Origin: Sphingobacterium sp. UBA6711
GTDB taxonomy: Bacteria; Bacteroidota; Bacteroidia; Sphingobacteriales; Sphingobacteriaceae
Length of the DNA: 6,080 bases
Assembly: GCA_002454415.1 (NCBI GenBank)
Contig: DKIT01000211.1
Span: 16,898-22,977 of the forward strand
Reading direction: 5' to 3'
Position numbers and translations under genes: made by a program. The notes below the pieces were generated by a model. The model was not told the DNA's origin. It did not search any database and saw only the letters and a program-made list of their open reading frames with translations. How positions within the stretch are numbered: the stretch's first letter is position 1; the number at the start of each line of letters is the position of its first letter. This document shows, piece after piece, positions 1 to 5,907 of the stretch.

Positions 1-734
1 GATTTAAGGATCTTCCAATGGGCTTCAAAGCGCTCACCGCAACGGAGATCAAAGAGATTGAACAAGCTTCCAGCAATTCACCCTATTTCCCAAAACAAGA
101 AGCAGGACTTCGTGATTCATGCATTCTTCCTTATGAGCTCTATGTGCATGGAACATATCAAGGAAAAGGAGCTTATAAGATCACATTTGAAGCTTTGGAT
201 AAAGTTTTCGGCAAACGTTCTTCAGGAGCCCCCTTTACTGTATACCATACAGCATGCTATAAGGGAGAAATGGGAACATCACGAAACTACGCTGTGTCAT
301 CAGGAGATAGTATCACTGACTATTGGTCAATTGCCGACTTTGACAAAAGTATATATCATCTAGAAGTACACGGTCCCAATGGTTTTTATAGAGTGTTTAA
401 AGGCGATACTATTCATCCTCTTAAAAACCTGCTTTGTACTTATGAAAAAAGCATAGATGGTCTAGCCTTTACCGGCAGATTAGCTTTCACTTGTACCAAT
501 GAGGGAGATAAAGCCCAACGAATCTTATTTGAGGATGTAAGTTATGGACAAGAAAAAAAACAGATTCTTCTGAAGAGTAAGCAAACATTAACCCTACATT
601 TCGATCTTTCAAAACAAAACTTTTGGTACGACTTCCACATCACCTGCGAAGGTTTCACAAATTTTAAAGAGCAATATGCTGGTCGAATTGAGGCTGGACA
701 ACGTGGGAAAAGTGACCCTCTTCTGAGTAGATAA
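1..734 (+). CDS. Phosphocholine-specific phospholipase C, C-terminal part (5' end outside window)
   Basis: This is the 3' end of a secreted phospholipase C that cleaves phosphatidylcholine or sphingomyelin to release phosphocholine. The frame is open from base 3 to the stop at 732-734. The ATG at base 18 is probably internal, because coding sequence continues upstream of it. What remains is the tandem C-terminal domain (DUF756, bacterial PLC C-terminal type). Numbered from the Met at base 18, copy one spans about residues 35-128, with LPYELYVHG near its start and GPNGFYRVFKGD near its end. Copy two spans about 138-226, with FTGRLAFTCTNEG, NFWYDF and the closing YAGRIEAGQRGKSDP, which is the usual family ending. 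The catalytic phosphoesterase domain lies to the left and is not visible. The family is typically exported, often by Tat, but the signal lies outside the window. Family assignment is confident; exact substrate preference is not. Confidence 0.88.
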   Translation, partial: FKDLPMGFKALTATEIKEIEQASSNSPYFPKQEAGLRDSCILPYELYVHGTYQGKGAYKITFEALDKVFGKRSSGAPFTVYHTACYKGEMGTSRNYAVSSGDSITDYWSIADFDKSIYHLEVHGPNGFYRVFKGDTIHPLKNLLCTYEKSIDGLAFTGRLAFTCTNEGDKAQRILFEDVSYGQEKKQILLKSKQTLTLHFDLSKQNFWYDFHITCEGFTNFKEQYAGRIEAGQRGKSDPLLSR

Positions 735-802
735 AATGCTAAATTCATTTGTTTGACTCTTCCACATTCATACGAAGTAAATAACTCTATCTATTTCTAT
801 GA

Positions 803-818
803 TAATCTTCAAAGATTA
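803..818. terminator. Possible weak hairpin between convergent genes
   Basis: TAATCT (803-808) and AGATTA (813-818) form a perfect 6-bp inverted repeat around the tetraloop TCAA, and the first inner pair could extend it to 7 bp. It overlaps the stop codon of the minus-strand small membrane protein gene, in the 81-base gap after the phospholipase stop. Neither side has a clean T-run, so a terminator role is only a guess. Confidence 0.25.
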
Positions 819-965
819 ATCCTGAATGCGACGTGCGAGATGGTAGAATCCTTTGTACAATAAAATTGCCCCAACGATCAAAAAGGTAGCTAATAAATAA
901 GAGCTAATGGGATTAATAAATAATACATACATAACTTCGGTAGTTTTTGGTTTTTCATTTTGCAT
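816..965 (-). CDS. Small single-span membrane protein, 49 aa, function unknown
   Basis: I do not recognise this protein, but it looks like a real gene. The minus strand reads from ATG (963-965) to TAA (816-818). Residues 1-12 are polar (MQNEKPKTTEVM). Then comes a hydrophobic stretch, about residues 13-37 (VLFINP then SSYLLATFLIVGAILLY), long enough for one membrane helix. It ends with an amphipathic, basic tail (KGFYHLARRIQD). Positive charges flank the helix on both sides, with two adjacent Arg at 45-46, so topology is not obvious; the C-terminal Lys/Arg cluster favours a cytoplasmic tail. Upstream DNA is AT-rich without a Shine-Dalgarno, as usual in Bacteroidota. The gene is divergent from the His/Cys-rich protein gene (68 bases between starts) and convergent with the phospholipase. 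It could be an accessory peptide of a membrane complex, but nothing here names the complex. A chance open frame is the alternative; the tidy helix-plus-basic-tail pattern argues against it. Confidence 0.6.
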   Translation of the reverse strand: MQNEKPKTTEVMYVLFINPISSYLLATFLIVGAILLYKGFYHLARRIQD

Positions 966-1020
966 CTACAAGTTATAACATTTATTCAAAATATTACAAA
1001 AAAAAATTATTTTTTTTATC

Positions 1021-1028
1021 TACTTTTG
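1021..1028 (+). promoter_or_regulatory. Bacteroidota -7 element TACTTTTG before the His/Cys-rich protein gene
   Basis: TACTTTTG matches TAnnTTTG exactly and lies only 5 bases before the ATG at 1034. Transcription would begin at or very near the start codon, giving a leaderless or nearly leaderless mRNA. No good -33 TTG is present upstream, where the DNA is mostly A and T runs, so the call rests on the -7 match alone. Confidence 0.5.
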
Positions 1029-1033
1029 TCTTG

Positions 1034-1453
1034 ATGAAGAAAATTGCATTGTTAATCGGCTTATTTTTTTATTTGCTTTCAGCGAGTGGTGCATCGTTAC
1101 ATCTTCATCTTTGCCAGGGAAAAACGCAAAGTGTATCTCTTACGGAGAGACACGATGCAGCATGTCCATTATGTGCCAAGTCTACCAAAAAACATCAAAA
1201 ACATTGTCACGAGACTGGCAGTTGTAAAGACGTGAAAATAGAAGCACAGAAGATCGATCATTTTAGCCGGGTTTCACAAAATCTGGATTTCAACAATTTA
1301 TCCCCTGCAATAATTACCCTTCATTGGATACTTAACTATTACCATTTTTCCGTTGACGAAGAAAGTCCATCCAATTTGAGAATTAATGTTCTCGCATTAA
1401 CAAACAGGCAAAATCCCCCCTTCTTTATTCTAAATCAGAATTTTAGAATTTGA
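1034..1453 (+). CDS. Secreted His/Cys-rich protein of the HYC_CC_PP type, putative metal binding
   Basis: A 139-residue exported protein. MKKIALLIGLFFYLLSASGA (1-20) is a typical signal peptide, which is why I start here and not at the in-frame ATG at 947, whose extra 29 residues would bury the signal. The mature part has HLHLC (His23, His25, Cys27), a CPLC pair (Cys44, Cys47), a His-rich stretch (His54, His57, Cys58, His59) and Cys64, then a ligand-poor C-terminal half ending NPPFFILNQNFRI. From memory of the Bacteroidota family named for its HYC, CC and PP motifs, members share the signal-peptide/HLHYC opening, a central Cys region, and the PP...LN..FRI end. Here HYC reads HLC and CC reads SC, so this is a divergent member. 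The role is not established; soft-metal (copper-type) binding in the envelope is inferred from ligands and the HMA receptor downstream. A terminator-like hairpin at its stop suggests a separate transcript. Confidence 0.8.
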   Translation: MKKIALLIGLFFYLLSASGASLHLHLCQGKTQSVSLTERHDAACPLCAKSTKKHQKHCHETGSCKDVKIEAQKIDHFSRVSQNLDFNNLSPAIITLHWILNYYHFSVDEESPSNLRINVLALTNRQNPPFFILNQNFRI

Positions 1454-1465
1454 TTCTTTTTTTTT
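1433..1465 (+). terminator. AU-rich intrinsic terminator overlapping the stop of the His/Cys-rich gene
   Basis: AATCA-(G)-AATT (1433-1442) pairs with AATT-TGATT (1447-1455) around the loop TTAG. The stem has 9 pairs with one bulged G and is followed by C and nine T (1457-1465). The TGA stop (1451-1453) lies in the right arm. The stem is all A/T except one pair, so stability is modest, but the T-run is excellent. Confidence 0.45.
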
Positions 1466-1795
1466 AGTTATTGGTGAATACAGATAATCTATCCTTGACA
1501 TAAATTATCATTATTAGTCGATCACAACGCTTGGTTACCATAGTCATTTTTAAGAGATTAGAAGCTAATATGTGACCTCCCCATTACCTTTGACTATACT
1601 AAACCCATGATAATTCACCGAAAACACATGTTAATCACGATTTTTCTAGGCTAGTCCAAAAAGTTCAACAGCTTAACGGAAGAGAAGCAATGAATGCAAA
1701 AATATTTAATGGCCAATAAAACGGAACACAGCAAGTTCATTAATATGTAAAGAATACGTTTTAAACATTAAAGCATTGAACACAATAAAAAAAAC
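1466..1795 (+). other. 330-base untranslated stretch before the TonB-dependent receptor
   Basis: I see no convincing gene on either strand. The longest ATG-started frames I traced by eye are a few tens of codons at most and look random. The stretch holds the exact -7 match at 1585-1592, a weaker one (TACGTTTT, 1755-1762) and an A-rich run directly before the receptor ATG. It is unusually long for a simple leader and may carry regulatory sites that I could not identify. Confidence 0.5.
1585..1592 (+). promoter_or_regulatory. Candidate -7 element TACCTTTG for the receptor gene
   Basis: TACCTTTG is an exact TAnnTTTG match. Initiation just downstream (around 1598) would give a leader of about 200 nt before the ATG at 1796. 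No TTG stands at the expected distance upstream, so support is partial. TACGTTTT at 1755-1762, one base off consensus, would give a much shorter leader and is the alternative. Confidence 0.35.
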
Positions 1796-4378
1796 ATGAA
1801 TCAAATTTTTAAAAAAATATATAGTAGCGCGATCCTCTTATTGTTTACACTCTCAATTGCACAGGCACAAACAGATAGTACAAGGACTCTTACAGTAGCA
1901 GGCAATTGCGCAATGTGTAAAAAGCGCATTGAAACTGCTGCACAAATGCCGGGAGTAGAGACTGCGGTTTGGAACGCCAGTGATAACTTGCTCCATATTA
2001 CTTATAAACCCCAAAAGGTAAAATTGGAGTCTATAAAAAAGAATATTGCTCAGGCCGGCCATGATGTAGATAACCTCATTGCAAGCGATGAATCTTATGC
2101 CAAACTCCACGAATGCTGTATGTATCCGAGAATGGAAAATGGAAAAATCCCCGACAAAGTTGCAACAGACGCTGACAACCATGATCATCCACATATCGTT
2201 ACTGGTGTCGTCGTCGAAGAAAATGAAAAAGGTGATCTAAAACCTATTATCGGAGCGAATTTGCATTGGGCAAACCTACCGACCAAAAATGTAAGAACAA
2301 ACGAAAATGGGGTTTTTAAACTTGAGCACAAAGAAGGATTCAACAAATTGGTCGTCAGTTATGTAGGTATGAAATCTGATAGCATCATAGTCAAAGACCT
2401 CCATGAAGTGATTATGATTACGGCAAAGGGAAATGTGCTGATGGAAGTCGAAGTCAAAGGTGTACGCCGATCGAATTATATCGATCGTATGACCCCTGCT
2501 CGGCTCGAGGTTCTAACTGGTAAAGAACTTTTCAAAGCTGCTTGTTGTGATTTAAGTGAAAGCTTTGAGACCAACGCCTCGGTTGATGTCGTGAGCGCAG
2601 ATGCCGTTACCGGAAGTAAACAGATTCAGATGTTGGGTCTTAGTGGGATTTATACGCAACTAACCGTTGAAAATTTACCTGGCCCACGCGGATTAGCTTC
2701 TCCGCTTGGGTTGAATTCGATTGCAGGTACCTGGATTGAGTCCATACAAATTGCCAAAGGGATCGGTTCGGTTGCCAATGGTTTTGAAAATATGGCCGGC
2801 CAGATTAATGTAGAACTAAAGAAGCCGCAAAATTCCGAGCGGTTATTTTTCAATGCCTATGCAAATAACATGGGGCGAACCGATCTCAACCTAAACCTTT
2901 CTCAGAAAATCGGTCAACATTGGTCCACGGCAGTTTTGCTGCATGACAATTTTATGTACAACAAGTCAATGAACTTTAGTCATAATGGCTTCAGAGATAT
3001 ACCTGTTGGAAATCTTTTCTCGGGAGTAAACCGTTGGTTTTATGAAAATGGTAAAGGACTTATGGTTCAGTTTGGAATCAAATACCTCAATGACGACCGT
3101 ACCGGAGGCCAGATTGATTTTGATAAAAAGGCAGATAAAGGGACAACCAACCGCTATGGCTTGGGCTTCGACATTGAGCGCGTAGAAGGTTTTGCTAAAA
3201 TCGGATATGTATTCCCCGAAAACAAACACCGCAGCATCGGGCTTCAACTTGCAGGATCAAATTATAACCAAAAAAGCTATTTCGGACTTAATAATTATAA
3301 TTCTGAGCAACAAAATGGTTATGCCAATCTTCTATTTCAAGATATCATAGGAACGGTAGCGCACAAATACAGAGTGGGAGCCTCTATCAATTATGACAAC
3401 TATGATGAATGGTACCTGAAAGATCAGAATTTTAAGCGGAAAGAAGTCGTTTCTGGAGTATTTGCTGAGTATACTTATAGCCCTTCGGAAAAATTTGATG
3501 CGATCGTTGGACTTCGTCAGGATTACAACTCGCTCTATGGTTGGTTTACAACACCGCGTCTTCATTTACGCTATGCTCCGATCTCTGGAACAACCATCCG
3601 TGCTAGTTCAGGAAGAGGGCAGCGTACGGCAAATATTTTTGCCGAAAATACAGCGGTTTTAGCTAGTAGCAGGAAATTGATTATTCAATCGCCGAATATC
3701 TATGATAAAGCTTATGGATTACAGCCCGAAGTATCGTGGAATAGCGGAATCGCAGTAGATCAAAACATGCGAATTTTTGGAAGGGAAGCATCAGCATCAA
3801 TTGAGTTTTTCCATAATAATTTCTCCAACCAAGTGGTCGTAGATTACGAAAATCCGCGAGAAATTAATTTCTACAACTTGACAGGAAAATCTTTCTCCAA
3901 TAGTTTGCAGACAGAATTTCGTTTTATGCCAGCACCGCATTTTGAAACTCGATTAGCATATCGCTTACTTGATGTTCAAACAGATTTCGAAAATGGCAGG
4001 AAAACAAAGCCACTCTTGGCTAAACATCGCGGTTTTGTTAATCTGGGCTATAATCATCATTCGGGATGGAGTCTCGATTATACATTGAATGTTGTCGGGC
4101 AAAAGCGGATTCCCTCCACCCTGGAGAATCCAATAGAATATCAGATGCCATCTTCATCCAAAGCTTATGCGACGATGAATGCACAAATAAGCAAAACATT
4201 TGGAAAAGATAAAAACTTTACTGTATATGTAGGTGGAGAAAATTTATCAAACTATTTTCAAAAAATGCCAATCTTAGCTGCTGATCAACCTTTTGGCAAT
4301 TACTTTGATACGTCCATGTTATGGGGACCTTTGACAGGACGTATGTTCTATACGGGTATTCGTTATTTTATCAAATAA
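1796..4378 (+). CDS. TonB-dependent outer-membrane receptor with N-terminal HMA metal-binding domain
   Basis: An 860-residue outer-membrane receptor, probably importing a metal or metal complex with TonB-derived energy. A signal peptide (1-24, cleavage likely AQA|QT) is followed by an HMA domain (about 31-95) whose GNCAMCKKRIE loop carries the Cys38-x-x-Cys41 pair that binds copper-like ions in this fold. The motif LHECCMY (Cys107-Cys108) and a His-rich linker (DNHDHPH, 127-133) come next. A carboxypeptidase-regulatory-like beta domain follows (about 135-208), then the plug (about 220-345), with KAACCDLSESFETN (Cys250-Cys251) and KQIQMLGLSGIYTQ, sequence typical of this Bacteroidota subfamily. 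The rest is beta-barrel, ending in aromatic GIRYFIK as expected for outer-membrane insertion. The start is supported by the signal peptide; there is no Shine-Dalgarno, only an A-rich run. The gene is intact. The His/Cys-rich secreted protein upstream supports a metal role. Copper is the best guess; no ligand is proven. Confidence 0.9.
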   Translation: MNQIFKKIYSSAILLLFTLSIAQAQTDSTRTLTVAGNCAMCKKRIETAAQMPGVETAVWNASDNLLHITYKPQKVKLESIKKNIAQAGHDVDNLIASDESYAKLHECCMYPRMENGKIPDKVATDADNHDHPHIVTGVVVEENEKGDLKPIIGANLHWANLPTKNVRTNENGVFKLEHKEGFNKLVVSYVGMKSDSIIVKDLHEVIMITAKGNVLMEVEVKGVRRSNYIDRMTPARLEVLTGKELFKAACCDLSESFETNASVDVVSADAVTGSKQIQMLGLSGIYTQLTVENLPGPRGLASPLGLNSIAGTWIESIQIAKGIGSVANGFENMAGQINVELKKPQNSERLFFNAYANNMGRTDLNLNLSQKIGQHWSTAVLLHDNFMYNKSMNFSHNGFRDIPVGNLFSGVNRWFYENGKGLMVQFGIKYLNDDRTGGQIDFDKKADKGTTNRYGLGFDIERVEGFAKIGYVFPENKHRSIGLQLAGSNYNQKSYFGLNNYNSEQQNGYANLLFQDIIGTVAHKYRVGASINYDNYDEWYLKDQNFKRKEVVSGVFAEYTYSPSEKFDAIVGLRQDYNSLYGWFTTPRLHLRYAPISGTTIRASSGRGQRTANIFAENTAVLASSRKLIIQSPNIYDKAYGLQPEVSWNSGIAVDQNMRIFGREASASIEFFHNNFSNQVVVDYENPREINFYNLTGKSFSNSLQTEFRFMPAPHFETRLAYRLLDVQTDFENGRKTKPLLAKHRGFVNLGYNHHSGWSLDYTLNVVGQKRIPSTLENPIEYQMPSSSKAYATMNAQISKTFGKDKNFTVYVGGENLSNYFQKMPILAADQPFGNYFDTSMLWGPLTGRMFYTGIRYFIK

Positions 4379-4394
4379 CGAAGTTCTATAAATC

Positions 4395-4440
4395 AGTTAA
4401 AATAGAAAAGCGGCGAAAGCCACTTTTCTATGTTAACTTT
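4395..4440. terminator. Two-way terminator between convergent receptor and maf genes
   Basis: TAGAAAAG-C-GGC (4403-4414) and GCC-A-CTTTTCTA (4419-4430) form an 11-pair stem with one C/A mismatch, closed by a GAAA tetraloop of the stable GNRA type. Outer arms AGTTAA (4395-4400) and TTAACT (4433-4438) extend it. On the plus strand a T-rich tract begins at 4438. The TAG stop of maf (4428-4430) lies inside the right arm. Confidence 0.75.
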
Positions 4441-5006
4441 TTCAACTCTCGATAGAGTCTAGCAGTTGGCAGCCCAACAACGTTGTTATACTCACCCTCA
4501 AGCCGTTCGATTCCAATCAAACCAATCCATTCTTGTATACCATAGGAGCCAGCCTTATCCAAGGGGCTATATTTAGTGACATAGTATTCGATCTCATCTT
4601 GCTCGAGTGTGTAAAAATAAACCGTGGTTGTTTCGACAAACGTACTTACCACGCCACACCAAGATAACGCCACAGCGGTCATGACCAAATGTCTCTTGCC
4701 TGACAGATTAACCAAAGTCTCCATAGCTTCGGATTCAGTCTTAGGCTTGCCCAAAATTTCACCTTCGTGAGACACAACAATGGTATCTGCACAGATCACC
4801 AGACTTTCGGTTTTATCCCCAAATGCATGAATCTTATTGACTGCTATCTGACGAACAGCCTCAAGAGCTGACAAATTGGGATCGACATACTCTTCGGTTT
4901 CCCGCACCTCTACGTCGAATGATAGTCCTAAGCCTTCTAATAATTGCTTTCTCCTCGGGGATTGTGAACCTAATATGATCGTTCTATTTTTTAAGTTTTC
5001 CAACAT
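4428..5006 (-). CDS. maf: Maf-family nucleoside triphosphate pyrophosphatase (likely dTTP/UTP type)
   Basis: A cytoplasmic enzyme of about 192 residues, the usual Maf length, which hydrolyses nucleoside triphosphates to monophosphate and pyrophosphate and helps clear non-canonical nucleotides. Motifs, numbered from the alternative GTG start one codon upstream (5007-5009): SQSPRRKQLL (15-24, phosphate-binding SxSPRR), CADTIVV with the catalytic Asp75, GKPKTESEA (87-95), SGKRHLVMTAVAL (103-115), DKAGSYGIQ (151-159) and NNVVGLP (175-181). The general look resembles the YhdE dTTP/UTP group more than the YceF group, but substrate cannot be settled by eye. I prefer the ATG at 5004-5006; the GTG overlaps the TAG of the upstream phosphatase gene by one base. 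Either start implies translational coupling in a two-gene operon. The stop lies in the shared terminator hairpin. Confidence 0.93.
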   Translation of the reverse strand: MLENLKNRTIILGSQSPRRKQLLEGLGLSFDVEVRETEEYVDPNLSALEAVRQIAVNKIHAFGDKTESLVICADTIVVSHEGEILGKPKTESEAMETLVNLSGKRHLVMTAVALSWCGVVSTFVETTTVYFYTLEQDEIEYYVTKYSPLDKAGSYGIQEWIGLIGIERLEGEYNNVVGLPTARLYRELKKLT

Positions 5007-5008
5007 CA

Positions 5009-5527
5009 CTAAATACTTTTTATCGTTTCATCTTCATACCATTTCCCTTGTACTTTTAATACCTTTTCGATCAGCTCACGTACAACCCCCTTTCCACCGG
5101 CAAAACCAGATACATAGTGGGAAATTTTCTTGATCTCTTCTACTCCATCTGCGGGAGATACCGCGATACCAACAGCTTTCATACAACTAAAATCAGGCAT
5201 ATCGTCACCGATATACATCAAGTGGTTCAAATCTACCTTATAATTGTTAGCCAATTCCTTCATTTTCGAAAGTTTATCGACAACTTTTGAATGCACTTCC
5301 TGGACCCCCAATCCTTTTAAACGCTTTTCTACGCCCACCGAGGCTCCACCAGTTATAATGAAAATAGGATATCCTTTTTTAATGGCAAATTGTATAGCAT
5401 ATCCATCTTTGATATTAAATGTACGCAACTGTTGCCCTTCTTCATTAACTTGCACAGTACCATCAGTCAACACACCATCTACATCCAATACAAATGCCTT
5501 TATAAGTTTAAATTCTGTCAATACCAT
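5009..5527 (-). CDS. kdsC: KdsC-type HAD phosphatase (3-deoxy-D-manno-octulosonate 8-phosphate phosphatase)
   Basis: A 172-residue HAD enzyme without a cap domain, the standard size of KdsC, which removes phosphate from Kdo 8-phosphate in the cytoplasm to give Kdo for LPS inner core. Motif I is DVDGVLTDG with nucleophile Asp15 and acid/base Asp17; motif II is ITGG with Thr59; motif III is Lys85 in VVDKLSKM; motif IV is GDDMPDF with Asp108, Asp109 and Asp112 for magnesium. The tail has AGGKGVVRE (143-151), the Gly-rich C-terminal loop of the family. The ATG at 5525-5527 places motif I at the normal distance from the N terminus. The gene is first of the pair with maf and ends TAG at 5009-5011, touching the maf start. 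Other cap-less HAD phosphatases (for example the phosphatase half of CMP-NeuA proteins) are alternatives, but KdsC fits best. Confidence 0.88.
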   Translation of the reverse strand: MVLTEFKLIKAFVLDVDGVLTDGTVQVNEEGQQLRTFNIKDGYAIQFAIKKGYPIFIITGGASVGVEKRLKGLGVQEVHSKVVDKLSKMKELANNYKVDLNHLMYIGDDMPDFSCMKAVGIAVSPADGVEEIKKISHYVSGFAGGKGVVRELIEKVLKVQGKWYEDETIKSI

Positions 5528-5683
5528 AAAAATATGTTTTTGTAAAAGTAACTCATTTCATGTAATAATACGATTCTTGTGTGATGACATAACCTCGTTT
5601 TCTGTCAGATAATTATTCGGATGAGCCAAAATATCATTTATTTGTCATAACATAGTTGTATTAGCAACTTATTATTAAAAATA
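5528..5683. other. Divergent intergenic region between kdsC and the RNA unit
   Basis: No recognisable gene. It should hold the kdsC promoter on the minus strand and the upstream flank of the plus-strand promoter at 5684-5716. No Shine-Dalgarno precedes kdsC. Confidence 0.5.
5543..5550 (-). promoter_or_regulatory. Weak candidate -7 element for kdsC-maf
   Basis: The minus strand reads TACTTTTA, one base from TAnnTTTG, 15 bases before the kdsC ATG. That would give a very short leader. No TTG is well placed upstream, so this is only a candidate. Confidence 0.25.
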
Positions 5684-5716
5684 TTTGGAGCCAACAAGGT
5701 ATTTAGCATATCTTTG
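5684..5716 (+). promoter_or_regulatory. Strong Bacteroidota-type promoter (TTTG - 21 bp - TATCTTTG)
   Basis: TTTG at 5684-5687 and TATCTTTG at 5709-5716 match both the -33 and -7 elements of the Bacteroidota primary sigma factor, with 21 bases between them, inside the accepted range. This is the best promoter in the window. Initiation is expected near 5721-5724, directly at a 7-bp hairpin and about 20 bases before a short ATG frame. Confidence 0.7.
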
Positions 5717-5743
5717 TAGAAGATAATTAAAGATTATCTCGCT

Positions 5744-5803
5744 ATGAAAACACTAACATCAAGCTCTCAGGCATTTTTACTTCCTGAGAATTGCATTAGA
5801 TAA
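5744..5803 (+). CDS. Possible 19-residue peptide inside the structured transcript
   Basis: ATG (5744-5746) to TAA (5801-5803) encodes MKTLTSSSQAFLLPENCIR. It is the first ATG after the predicted transcription start, about 20 bases in. Its middle codons form hairpin 2 of the transcript (5765-5789), so a translating ribosome would open that structure. There is no run of one amino acid's codons such as classic biosynthetic attenuators show, no membrane span and no Shine-Dalgarno. It may equally be a chance frame in a non-coding RNA. Confidence 0.2.
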   Translation: MKTLTSSSQAFLLPENCIR

Positions 5804-5907
5804 AAAAACAATCATTTTCGTTTTCAGAGCAAAAACGCGGCAACTAATTTAGATTAGCTGCTCTTAAAAAGTCTTTTCATAATTTAGGTTTATAATTGGT
5901 TAGTAAC

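Noticed and set aside
542..748. Minus-strand open frame of 68 codons inside the phospholipase gene
   Set aside because: Antisense shadow of a confidently identified coding region, with no recognisable domain.
947..1033. In-frame 29-codon extension upstream of the His/Cys-rich protein
   Set aside because: It would put a Lys-rich, low-complexity segment before a clear signal peptide beginning MKKIALL, and it spans the -7 promoter match. The start at 1034 fits better.
1495..1500. TTGACA, an E. coli-type -35 hexamer
   Set aside because: No matching -10 at 16-18 bases, and this lineage uses a different promoter consensus.
1734..1820. Minus-strand 29-codon frame MNLLCSVLLAIKYF... before the receptor
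   Set aside because: Hydrophobic by AT-rich composition, no conserved features, no promoter; most likely chance.
1853..2194. Minus-strand frame of 113 codons opposite the HMA domain of the receptor
   Set aside because: Antisense to a gene with clear domains; the Cys-rich translation is the mirror of the coding strand and matches no family.
5244..5612. Plus-strand frame of 122 codons opposite kdsC
   Set aside because: Antisense shadow of KdsC, whose HAD motifs are all in place. The translation has no domain character.
5553..5633. Minus-strand frame reading ...ILAHPNNYLTENEVMSSHKNRIIT before kdsC
   Set aside because: Protein-like in composition, but it has no ATG near its start, an upstream stop, and only about 26 codons. 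It could be a gene remnant; I could not support that.
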